From: Candidatus Sodalis pierantonius str. SOPE
GTDB lineage: Bacteria > Pseudomonadota > Gammaproteobacteria > Enterobacterales > Enterobacteriaceae
Direction: 5' to 3'
Assembly (NCBI RefSeq): GCF_000517405.1
Contig: NZ_CP006568.1
Location: 3,038,001-3,102,000 of the forward strand
DNA length: 64,000 bases
Both the position numbers and the translations under genes were made by a program. A model generated the notes under the pieces. That model did not search any database, had not been told where the DNA came from, and saw only the letters and a list, made by a program, of their open reading frames with translations. Every line of letters begins with the position of its first letter. Within the stretch, counting starts at the first letter, position 1. Shown here piece by piece: positions 1 through 8,290 of this stretch.

Positions 1-388
1 GGGTAAAGCCCGGCTCGCGCGCGCTCTCGTTCCAGGCGATGGGGATGCCGGTTTGCTCCGCGAAAGCCAGCGAATCGTCAGGGCGGCCGCAGGGCTCTTC
101 AAGAAAATCGATGCGGGACAGGCAGCCCGGCGCCAGATAGCGGGCGAACTGCAAGGCGCGATCGCACGTCCAGCGGCGGTTAGCATCCAGCCGCAGGCGC
201 AAATCGGGCAAGGCCGATAACAGCATATTCACCGTCAGGCTGTCCCGGATCGCCTCATACAGCCCCACCTTAAGCTTGGCCACCCGCGCGCCTGGCATAG
301 CCGCCAGCGCGCAGCTGATGCCAAAACCGACCGAGGGCGGGGCGGCATCAAGCGTCGACTCCGACGCCTCCCCCGCCGTCCAGCGCAT
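1..388 (-). pseudogene. menC: o-succinylbenzoate synthase, shortened and cut by window edge
   Basis: MenC dehydrates SHCHC to o-succinylbenzoate in menaquinone synthesis. The reading frame opens at an ATG overlapping the menB stop (TGATG) and runs off the left edge. Enolase-superfamily landmarks are visible: the KxK motif (AKLKVGLYE), DANR and FLEEP. Compared with the E. coli protein as I remember it, about 80 N-terminal residues are missing, and a second block is missing between SCALA and MPGARVAK; both losses keep the frame. The Asp expected in the AWDES motif, a metal ligand, reads Asn here (AWNES). The lost capping domain and the lost ligand make function unlikely. The rest of the gene lies outside the window. 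Confidence 0.8.
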
Positions 389-1242
389 CACGGATTACGC
401 TTGAATTGGCTGAAGTCCGGCTGGCGCTTTTCGACAAAGGCGTTGCGGCCTTCTTGCCCCTCGTCGGTCATGTAAAACAGCATGGTCGCATTCCCCGCCA
501 GCTCCTGCAGACCGGCCTGACCATCGCAATCCTCGTTGAGCGCCGCCTTCAGGCAACGTAACGCGATGGGGCTATTGGCCAGCATCTCCCGACACCAGCG
601 CACGGTCTCGATTTCCAGGCGCGCCAACGGCACGACGGCATTCACCAGCCCCATTTCCAGCGCCTGCTCTGCATTGTACTGGCGGCACAGAAACCAAATT
701 TCCCGCGCTTTCTTTTGGCCGACAATGCGCGCCATATAGGACGCGCCCCAGCCGCCGTCAAACGAGCCGACTTTCGGTCCGGTCTGGCCGAAGACCGCAT
801 TGTCCGCCGCCAGCGTTAAATCGCACATCATATGCAGTACGTGGCCGCCGCCGATGGCGTAGCCGACGACCATCGCCACCACCGGCTTGGGGCAGGTGAG
901 GATCTGGCGCTGAAAATCGAGCACATTCAGATGATGCACGCCGCCGTAGTCCTGGTAACCGCCATAATCGCCGCGCACTTTTTGATCGCCGCCGGAACAG
1001 AAGGCCTTTTCCCCCTCGCCGATGAGAATGATCACGCCGATGCCCTCATCGTAGCGCGCATCGCTCAACGCCAGCATCATCTCCTTGACCGTTAACGGCC
1101 GGAAGGCATTACGCACCTGCGGACGGTTAAGGGTAATTTTGGCGATCCCGTCCGCGGATTTGTGATAGCGAATGTCGGTGAAGTCGCCGCTGCAATCACG
1201 CCAGTCGAGGGGGGGCATACCAGGAGTCTTCATTAGGTTCAA
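388..1242 (-). CDS. menB: 1,4-dihydroxy-2-naphthoyl-CoA synthase with N-terminal frameshift
   Basis: Crotonase-family enzyme that closes the second ring of naphthoquinone in menaquinone synthesis. The catalytic body is complete (CSGGDQKVRGD, oxyanion GGG at AIGGGHVLH, QTGPKVGSFDGG, C-terminal FKRNP) and collinear with E. coli MenB. The open frame begins at a TTG at 1242, with ATGs at 1233 and 1218. The natural start appears to be an ATG at 1249 or 1246 behind an AAAGGA ribosome site, in another frame that reads MMLEPNEDSWYAP. A run of seven C (coding strand, 1209-1215), where six would keep the frame, separates the two. The protein is either made weakly from an internal start or lost. The neighbouring men genes are all broken, so a pathway role is doubtful. 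Confidence 0.8.
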   Translation of the reverse strand: MNLMKTPGMPPLDWRDCSGDFTDIRYHKSADGIAKITLNRPQVRNAFRPLTVKEMMLALSDARYDEGIGVIILIGEGEKAFCSGGDQKVRGDYGGYQDYGGVHHLNVLDFQRQILTCPKPVVAMVVGYAIGGGHVLHMMCDLTLAADNAVFGQTGPKVGSFDGGWGASYMARIVGQKKAREIWFLCRQYNAEQALEMGLVNAVVPLARLEIETVRWCREMLANSPIALRCLKAALNEDCDGQAGLQELAGNATMLFYMTDEGQEGRNAFVEKRQPDFSQFKRNP

Positions 1243-1257
1243 GCATCATGCATTCCT

Positions 1258-1885
1258 TTATTCAAACGGAGCCAGCAAATAGTGAAGTCGTTCAGCAAAC
1301 GCCCGCGGGTTGCCGCGATGGGCGTTATGCCCTGCCGCCGCTACCGGCCACCAGGGGAGCCCCGCCTGCTCGGCCAGCGCCGAGAACTTGGCGTCTTGGG
1401 CGCCGCACAGATAACCGAACGGCAAAGGTAAACGGCGCCAGAAGATCCGGCTGGCGGCCCAACGAGCCGACGATCAACATCGCCGCCACGCCTGCGCCGC
1501 GATTACCGGCGCGCAGCCGGATCACCTCCGTCAGACCGGGATGCGCGCCTTCGACAAACAACCCGCGCCAAAAGGAATCTTGGCCATGGCAGGCGTGATA
1601 AAGCGCGATACGCCCGCCGAGGGAATAGCCGATCGTGATATAGTCGCCAATGTTCAGGGCGCGCAGGGTCTGGCTGAGCGTCGTCGACAGCGCGGCAAAC
1701 GGCTGCGGCGGCAGTGCGGCGCTGTCGCCGTGGCCCGGTAGATCCAGCGTCACCTGCGGCCAGCCGGCAAAATACGGCAGAACGGGCAACCAGTCGTCGC
1801 CCGAGCCGAGCAGGCCGTGCAGCCAGACCAGACAAGGCCGCCGACGGCTGCCCGGTTGCCTGTGCCGCACCGCCCAGGGCGTCAT
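1258..1885 (-). pseudogene. menH: SHCHC synthase, deleted and frameshifted
   Basis: Alpha/beta-hydrolase of menaquinone synthesis. The N-terminal half is good (LVWLHGLLGSGDDW, LDLPGHGDS, nucleophile GYSLGGRIAL). After HPGLT, about 45 residues of the cap region are missing. A frameshift follows near position 1400: the conserved end (CGAQDAKF, AAGHNAHRGNP, YLLAPFE) is in a different frame and stops at 1258-1260. The start codon overlaps the menD stop. The catalytic His region is out of frame, so the product would be inactive. Confidence 0.9.
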
Positions 1886-3442
1886 CGCGCCATCTCCGCT
1901 ACCAGCTCGCGCAGCAGGGATGCGCCCTGCTGCGCCGGCACCAGGCGGTATCCAGGGCCGTCCGCAACGCGCCCATATCGCGCGGCCGCTGGTAGCCTAA
2001 ACCAAACAGCGCCGCCGCGTGGCGGAAGTCCACCTGCTGCGGCATGACGTAATAGGTCTAGCGTACCGTCTCTGAGGTCGGCACCAGCAAGAAAATTTGA
2101 CCGCCGTTATTATTCACCACCAGGATCACCACCGGCGCCGGGCAATGGCGGAACAGCGCCAGCGAATTGACATCGTACAGCGCCGAAAGGTTCCCCAGTA
2201 ACGCGAGCAGCGGCCCGGCGGTGGCCCGCGCGCGACGCCGGCGGCGGTCGCCAGCAAACCGTCAATCCCGCTGACGCCACGGTTGCCCCAGACCGGATAG
2301 CCAGCCGGCAGTTGCGCTAACGCATCCGCTAATCGTACAGTCAAGCTATTGCCGAGGAAGACCCCTCCCTTCGCGGGCAACAGCGCCGGCAACCCATAGG
2401 CCAGCCGAGCCTCGCAGACCGCCAACGCGGTAGCGGCCCCGCCAGCCGATCCGGCGTGAATCGCCCCCCTGTCCGCGCCATGATACACCGGCTCAGCGCC
2501 GCTTTGCCCCTCACCAGCGGCGCAATAAGCCGGGTCAACGCCGACGGCGGACCGGGCCACGGCCGCCGGCAACAGCGCCTGACGCACCCGCCGCGCCGCG
2601 GCGGCGGCCAGGGGGGATTTACCACGGCCGGATGTCGCGCCAGCTAGGGCTCGACATCGGCGAAAATACGCCGCCCGCGGTGATGGCCCGGATCGCGCCG
2701 GCCGGGCAGCGGATCCACGAGCCACAGTGTTTGCGCCGGACAATCGGCCTGCCAGGCCAGCAGACGCTTGCCGGTCAGGCTACTGCCAAACTGCACCACC
2801 AACTCGGTACGGGCAAGTATCTCCTCCGCCGCCGAAGCGTTAAGCCAAAGATCGGCATGGGGCAACGGCTGGCCGGTATGGGAGAGCACATCGCCGAGCG
2901 CTTGCGACCAGTCGTCCTCTTGTTCCTCTTCCGCGCCGTACAGCGGCTCCGCGAACGGACAATTGATATGCACGCCGCCGTGGGCGACCTCGTCTAGCAG
3001 CGCATCCACGGCGCTGACCAACCAGCGCGCCGGAATAGCTGGCGTCGGTCGCGGCAAAACCGGCAAACATACCGGGCTGGCGGATCGCCTGATTGGCGCC
3101 GCAGTCAATAAGTTCGGCCGGCCTGTCCGCAGTAAGCAGCACCAGCCGCTCGCCGGTCAGGCTGGCTTCTATCAAAGCGGGGTAGAGATTGGCGGCGGCG
3201 GTGCCCGAGGTGACAATCACCGCCACCGGCTGGCCGCCGGCTTTCGCCAGACCGAGCGCCAGATGTCCGAGCCCGCGCTCATCGAAATGGGTATGGAGGG
3301 TCAGGCGCGGATGGGCGGCTGCGGCGAGCGTCAGCGGCGTTGAGCGCGAACCGGGGGCGATACAAACATGCCCTACGCCGTGTCGGGTCAGGGTTTCCAG
3401 CAGTAACGTCGCCCAGCGACGGTTAAACACAATACGGGACAT
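1882..3442 (-). pseudogene. menD: SEPHCHC synthase, multiply frameshifted
   Basis: Thiamin-diphosphate enzyme joining isochorismate and 2-oxoglutarate. The first 130 or so codons are normal (MSRIVFNRRWATLLLE, APGSRSTPLTLAAAAHP, VIVTSGTAAANLYPA). The frame then changes near 3040 (RWLVSAVDALLDEVAHGG in another frame) and again near 2700, and the later part is spread over several frames. The total span of about 1,560 bp is roughly 110 bp shorter than a normal menD, so deletions are also present. It ends in a TGA that overlaps the menH ATG, as in intact operons. Confidence 0.9.
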
Positions 3443-3535
3443 GATGGGCCTGGCGCTTAGGTGGTAAGGGTGACACCCTATTGTAAGTCCTCTGCGGGAG
3501 CGGATATTGATGTAAACACCGATTTGCGACGTTTG

Positions 3536-4602
3536 CTACTCCCGCGCCGCACCGGTAAATAATGATTGGAGACCGGCGGCTTTATTTTCGACTTCCTGCC
3601 ATTCTTGATCGGCATCGGATCCCGGCACAATACCGGCGCCGGCATAAAGTCAGATATGGTGACTTGACACCCGGGCACAGCGCAACGCCACGCAAAACTC
3701 GCTCTCATCAAGGGTCAGGTAGCCTGCCGACCCGGCGTACCAGCGGCGGGCGAAGGGTTCGTGACGCTGAATAAACGCCGCCGTCGGCTGCAGCAGCGCC
3801 AGGCAGAGGCTGTCGTCGGCGTGCTGCAAATCTCCCTGAATCCCCCGTCGCAAATGCTGTACGGTGCGCAGGCGGATGATTTCCGGGCCGCTGACATCCA
3901 GCGCCCGCGCGGCCTGCCGGGGATCCGGATCGCAGGCGACGGTGCCGGCCAGGGCTTCGGTATCAAGCCTGCGATCGTCGAGATGATAAAGCCGCTCCGG
4001 GCTGGATCCCAAAAAGGCCTCATGGGCCGACCAGGCCATCAGGTAATGGAAACACCGGTGGTTTACCTGGCGGCTGGCCGCCATCAGCGCCAGCGGCGAA
4101 GGGGGCATCTCCACGCGCAGCGTAGAGCGCCGGGCCAGCACCACTTTCTCCAGCCCGCCCTGGCAGAATTGCCCCAACGCTTGAGCTACAAGGCATCGCC
4201 ACGCCGGCAGCTCGGGGAGATGCGTCACGCCGGTCACCGTGGCCGTCAGCGGCGGAAGGGGCGCCGGCGCGTCGGCGCCGTGGGCCTCAAGCCAGGCGAG
4301 AAAATCGGCGGCGTCGGCGGCCAGCTACGTCTCGCTGTAAAACGTCATTATTATCTGATACCGATCCCGCAGACGCCGCCAGCTCAGGCGCGGCAAAAAC
4401 AGCGCGCTTTCCGGCTCACCCGCATCGGCACCAAAGGCATTGAGCCCCCAAATCCGCAAATCCCTTACCGCCGGCTGCGCGGCCAGGAAGCGCTGCGCAT
4501 CGCCAAGGCAGGAGAAATGGCGCACCGCTCCGCAGCTCGCCACCTCTTCATGACCGTCGCGGTGCTGCCAATAGCATTGCGGATACAGCGGCGGACATAA
4601 AA
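3536..4602 (-). pseudogene. menF: menaquinone-specific isochorismate synthase, broken
   Basis: The MenF signature is spread along the minus strand: YPQCYW near 4580, DLRIWGLNAFG and LPRLSWRR, then an in-frame TAG near 4325 directly after FYSET, then EKVVLAR, FLGSSPERLYHL, TEALAGTVA, LQPTAA, FARRWYAGSAGYL, and in another frame AGAGIVPGSDAD with a final TAG at 3536. About 50 N-terminal codons and several internal blocks are missing relative to the usual 430 residues. A frameshift lies near 3655. The first enzyme of the pathway is therefore lost. The 5' limit is approximate; degenerate coding may extend toward 4690. Confidence 0.88.
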
Positions 4603-4708
4603 AACGCGCAGGTCACCGGCATGTGACGCTGCGCGCATTCAGGCTGAGATGATGGATCGACGACGCCGCGGCCGTATTGCCTTAGCGCCGCCGCCAAGCC
4701 GGCCGCGG

Positions 4709-5029
4709 TTATCGGCGCGCCAACAGTAGCCCCACCACCAGCCCAACCGAGGCGCCGATGCCGACGCCATGCCAAGGGTTTTCCTGCACATAGTCATCCG
4801 CGGCGCTCACTGCCTGCCGGGCTTTCAGATAGTAGGTGTCGGACGCATGGCTCACACGCGTTTTAACATCATCCAGGGCCTGCTGCGCGCGGGTCTTCAG
4901 CTCGACATACTTTTGATCGGTTTTATCGCCGGAATAAGCCAGCACCTCTTCCAGCGTTTCGGACAGGAGCTGCACGTCATCGTCGACATGCGTTTCGTGC
5001 GGCTGAAGGGGATCGTTAGGTGTAGTCAT
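4709..5029 (-). CDS. elaB: ElaB/DUF883 ribosome- and membrane-associated protein
   Basis: A 106-residue protein of the ElaB/YqjD family. A hydrophilic helical body (LSETLEEVLAYSGDKTDQKY, LKTRAQQALDDVKTRV) ends in a glycine-rich C-terminal membrane anchor (GIGASVGLVVGLLLARR). Family members are stationary-phase inner-membrane proteins reported to bind ribosomes. The ATG at 5029 (MTTPNDPLQ) has a GGAGAA ribosome site just upstream; the 16-codon upstream extension lacks one. In E. coli, other genes lie between elaB and nuoN; here only about 160 bp separate them. Confidence 0.85.
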   Translation of the reverse strand: MTTPNDPLQPHETHVDDDVQLLSETLEEVLAYSGDKTDQKYVELKTRAQQALDDVKTRVSHASDTYYLKARQAVSAADDYVQENPWHGVGIGASVGLVVGLLLARR

Positions 5030-5162
5030 CACTATTCTCCGTGTTCTGATGAAAGGCGTCAGACTAACTATAGGCAAAAAATGCCCCCGCCGGAGGACTA
5101 TTCTCGCCGGAGCAATCCGAAAAAACGGGCGTATCGCTGATGTCGCACTTGGCAGGGGGGAG

Positions 5163-5185
5163 GCCGCGGGGAAACGCCCCGCGGC
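5163..5185 (-). terminator. GC hairpin downstream of nuoN
   Basis: A perfect 9-bp stem (GCCGCGGGG paired with CCCCGCGGC) with a 5-base loop, seven bases past the nuoN stop. There is no T-run after it on the minus strand, so it is a weak intrinsic terminator or a 3'-end protecting hairpin for the nuo transcript. Confidence 0.5.
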
Positions 5186-5191
5186 GCTGAG

Positions 5192-6649
5192 TTAGAGAAT
5201 GGGCTGCGCCAACTGCACCAGCGTGATGAGCGGCTGCGGATACAGCCCGAGCAGCAGCACCAGCAGCGAGGAGATCAGTACCACAACACCGCCGGCGGTC
5301 AGCGCCCAGTTGGAAGGGGTATCGCGCCGCAGGTTTTCGGGCGGCGACAGGTAGAGGCTGACCATGATACGCAAGTAGTAAAACAGCCCGATGGCGCTAC
5401 CGGCCACCACCGCACCGGTCAGCCAGCCCAGATGGCTATTCACGCCGAGCGCGATAACGTAGAACTTGCCGATAAAACCGAGCGTCATGGGGATGCCCGC
5501 CAGCGACAACATCATCACCGTCAGCACCGACGACAACAGCGGCTTATGCCAAAACAGACCGCGGTAGGAATACAGCGAATCCGCATCCTCGCCGGTGTAG
5601 GGGCTGGACATCAAGCTGACGACGCCGAACGCCCCCAGGCTTGCGAACACATAACCCGCCAGATATACGCCGACGGTTTCCAGCGCCAGCGTGTGGGCCT
5701 GCACCGCAATCAATCCCACCAATAAATAACCCAGATGGGCAATGGACGAATAGCCCAGCACCCGCTTGATATTGCTTTGGCTCAGGGCCATTAGGTTGCC
5801 GAACAGCATGGAGGCGAAGGCAATGATAGCCAGCACCAGCCGCACCACTTCATTGTGGGTCACCGGCGCGTAGAGGAACAGACGCATCACCACCGCGAAA
5901 ATCGCGATTTTACTGGCGGTCGCCAGGAAGGTGGACACCGGCGCGGGCGCGCCCTGGTAAACATCTGGCGTCCACAGGTGGAACGGCACCAGCGACAGCT
6001 TGAAGCCGACGCCGACGATCATCATGCCCAAACCCGCCAGCAGCACCGGTTGCGCCAACATGCCGTCGTTAAGTGTTTGGCCAATGCCGGCGAAAGACAG
6101 GTGACCGGTACTGGCATACACCAGCGCCATACCGAACAGCAAGAAGGAGGACGCCGCCGCGGACAGCAGCGTGTACTTAATGCTGGCTTCCAGCGAGCGC
6201 TTTTGGCGGAACGCATAACCCACCATCCCGAACAGCGGCAGCGAAATCAGCTCAATACCGAGGAACAGCGCCGCCAAATGATTGGCGCAGGCGAGCAGGA
6301 TCCCGCCCATCGCGGCAATCAGCACCAGCAGATAAAATTCATCGCGGTTGCCCGGATAGCCCGCCAGCCAGGCGTAGGCCAGCGTGCTGGTCGCCAGGCT
6401 GGCCATCAGCACCAGCCCGGTGTAGAGCATAGAGTAGCCGTCGACGCGCATCAGCGGCGTCACGTCCATCGGGCCATTCTGCGCCACGAACCACAGCGAC
6501 AGCAGCGCCAGGTTAAGCCCGATGACCGTCAGCGTTGCGTTGATAAAGTGGTTGCGTCGCCACGCAATGCACAGCATCACAACCACCACCGTCAATCCGA
6601 CGATCAACAGCGGTAATAATGCGATCAGTTGTTGAGGAGTTATTGTCAT
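5192..6649 (-). CDS. nuoN: NADH-quinone oxidoreductase subunit N
   Basis: Proton-pumping antiporter-like membrane subunit of complex I, last gene of the operon. It has 485 residues (E. coli NuoN is 485) and about 14 hydrophobic helices. Conserved antiporter-type segments are seen: LLSAAASSFLLFGMALVYASTG, PFHLWTPDVYQGAP, and GYSSIAHLGYLLVG with the preceding lysine (NIKRVLGYSS). The start lies six bases after the nuoM stop. No damage is seen. Confidence 0.97.
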   Translation of the reverse strand: MTITPQQLIALLPLLIVGLTVVVVMLCIAWRRNHFINATLTVIGLNLALLSLWFVAQNGPMDVTPLMRVDGYSMLYTGLVLMASLATSTLAYAWLAGYPGNRDEFYLLVLIAAMGGILLACANHLAALFLGIELISLPLFGMVGYAFRQKRSLEASIKYTLLSAAASSFLLFGMALVYASTGHLSFAGIGQTLNDGMLAQPVLLAGLGMMIVGVGFKLSLVPFHLWTPDVYQGAPAPVSTFLATASKIAIFAVVMRLFLYAPVTHNEVVRLVLAIIAFASMLFGNLMALSQSNIKRVLGYSSIAHLGYLLVGLIAVQAHTLALETVGVYLAGYVFASLGAFGVVSLMSSPYTGEDADSLYSYRGLFWHKPLLSSVLTVMMLSLAGIPMTLGFIGKFYVIALGVNSHLGWLTGAVVAGSAIGLFYYLRIMVSLYLSPPENLRRDTPSNWALTAGGVVVLISSLLVLLLGLYPQPLITLVQLAQPIL

Positions 6650-6655
6650 GGCGAA

Positions 6656-8188
6656 TTACGGCCTTGTCGTTGAAATAGTGGAACCGGCGTCGGCGGCGAA
6701 CCAGTGCTGGATATTGCTCATGGCGGCGGCCGAGGTATCCATAATCGGCTGCGGGAAGAACCCGAGCAGCACCAGCAGCACCACCAGCAACAAAATAATC
6801 AGTCGTTCGCGCAGCGTCATACCCGGCAGCGGCTCGGTGGATTTAGCCGGGCCGTAATACGCGCGCTGCATCATGATAAGCGAGTAGACTGATGCGAACA
6901 CCAGACCGAACGTGGAAATCACCGTAATCACCGGTACCACCGGGAAACTGCCGAACAAAATGGTAATCTCGCCAACAAAGTTGCCGGTGCCCGGCATGCC
7001 GAGCGTCGCGACGGCGAAAAAGAGCGACAGCGCCGGAATAAAGCTCAGCCGGCCCCACAGACCGCCCATTTGCCGCATATCGCGGGTGTGTAGGCGCTCA
7101 TACAGCTGACCGCAAATAATGAACATGCCGGCGGCCGACAGACCATGGGCGATCATCTGTACCACCGCGCCCTGATAGGCCAGCTGGCTGCCGCTGTAGA
7201 TGGCAATCAGCACAAAGCCCATGTGGGACACGCTGGTATAGGCGATGAGGCGCTTGATATCGGTCTGCGAGAACGCCATCCAGGCGCCGTAAAAGATGCC
7301 CACCACCCCAAGCCACATGGCGATGGGGGCAAACTGGTGCGAGGCGTGAGGAAACAGCGGCAGGCTAAAGCGCAGCATCCCGTAGGCCGCGGTTTTCAGC
7401 AATATCCCCGCCAGGTCCACCGAACCGGCGGTGGGCGCCTGGCTGTGGGCGTCCGGCAGCCAGCCATGCAGCGGCATCACCGGCATTTTGACCGCGAAGG
7501 CCAAAAAGAACCCCAGCATCAGCAGGTATTCCAGCCGTTTCGACATCGGCGTGCGCAGCAGGTCTTCATAATTGAAGGTCCAGACGCCGGTGGCGTTATA
7601 GTGCACCAGCACCAGGCCGAGTATCGCCACCAACATCACCAGGCCGCTTGCCTGGGTATAAATAAAGAATTTGATCGCAGCGGTAATACGGGTCTTGCCG
7701 TCGGAGGCTTTATGCCCCCAGAGCGCGATGAGAAAATACATCGGCACCAACATCATTTCCCAGAAGAAAAAGAAGAGAAACATGTCGATGGCCAAGAACA
7801 CGCCGATAACGCCGCCCAGGATCCACAGCAAGTTAAGGTGGAAGAAGCCCTGGTAGCGCTGAATTTCCCGCCAGGAGCAGAGGATAGCCAGCACCCCGAG
7901 CAACCCGGTCAGCACCACCATCAGCAGCGACAGGCCATCCAGCGCCAGATGGATGCTAATACCGAAGCGCGGGATCCAGGGGAGCAGATACTCCACCTGC
8001 CATTGCGGCAACCCCTGGGCCATCGCCAGGGTGTATCCGCCCTGCTGCCACAACAGCAATGAAAGCGCCAGTGTCAGCCCCATGGCAATCAAGGCTATCC
8101 AGCGCGGTACCCGGGTACCGAAACGCTCACATTGCCAACACAGCAGACCGCCGATAAAGGGGATAAGAATTAGCCAAGGTAGTAGCAT
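6656..8188 (-). CDS. nuoM: NADH-quinone oxidoreductase subunit M
   Basis: Membrane antiporter-like subunit, 510 residues (E. coli about 509). Key regions are present: FFFFFWEMMLVPMYFLIALWG with the conserved Glu, MPLHGWLPDAHSQAPTAGSV, and the TDIKRLIAYTSVSHMG lysine helix. I chose ATG 8188 (MLLPWLILIPF) over an upstream start at 8218, because it matches the family N-terminus and follows an AGGGA ribosome site. The protein ends in STTRP, like the E. coli protein. Confidence 0.97.
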   Translation of the reverse strand: MLLPWLILIPFIGGLLCWQCERFGTRVPRWIALIAMGLTLALSLLLWQQGGYTLAMAQGLPQWQVEYLLPWIPRFGISIHLALDGLSLLMVVLTGLLGVLAILCSWREIQRYQGFFHLNLLWILGGVIGVFLAIDMFLFFFFWEMMLVPMYFLIALWGHKASDGKTRITAAIKFFIYTQASGLVMLVAILGLVLVHYNATGVWTFNYEDLLRTPMSKRLEYLLMLGFFLAFAVKMPVMPLHGWLPDAHSQAPTAGSVDLAGILLKTAAYGMLRFSLPLFPHASHQFAPIAMWLGVVGIFYGAWMAFSQTDIKRLIAYTSVSHMGFVLIAIYSGSQLAYQGAVVQMIAHGLSAAGMFIICGQLYERLHTRDMRQMGGLWGRLSFIPALSLFFAVATLGMPGTGNFVGEITILFGSFPVVPVITVISTFGLVFASVYSLIMMQRAYYGPAKSTEPLPGMTLRERLIILLLVVLLVLLGFFPQPIMDTSAAAMSNIQHWFAADAGSTISTTRP

Positions 8189-8290
8189 GGCGTTTTGCGT
8201 CCCTAATTGTAAAATCAATAAACTTGCGTATCAGCGGAGCGGCATTCTGCCCGCCGCCCCGCCCTGAGCCGGAAACGAAGCTCGGGGTAT

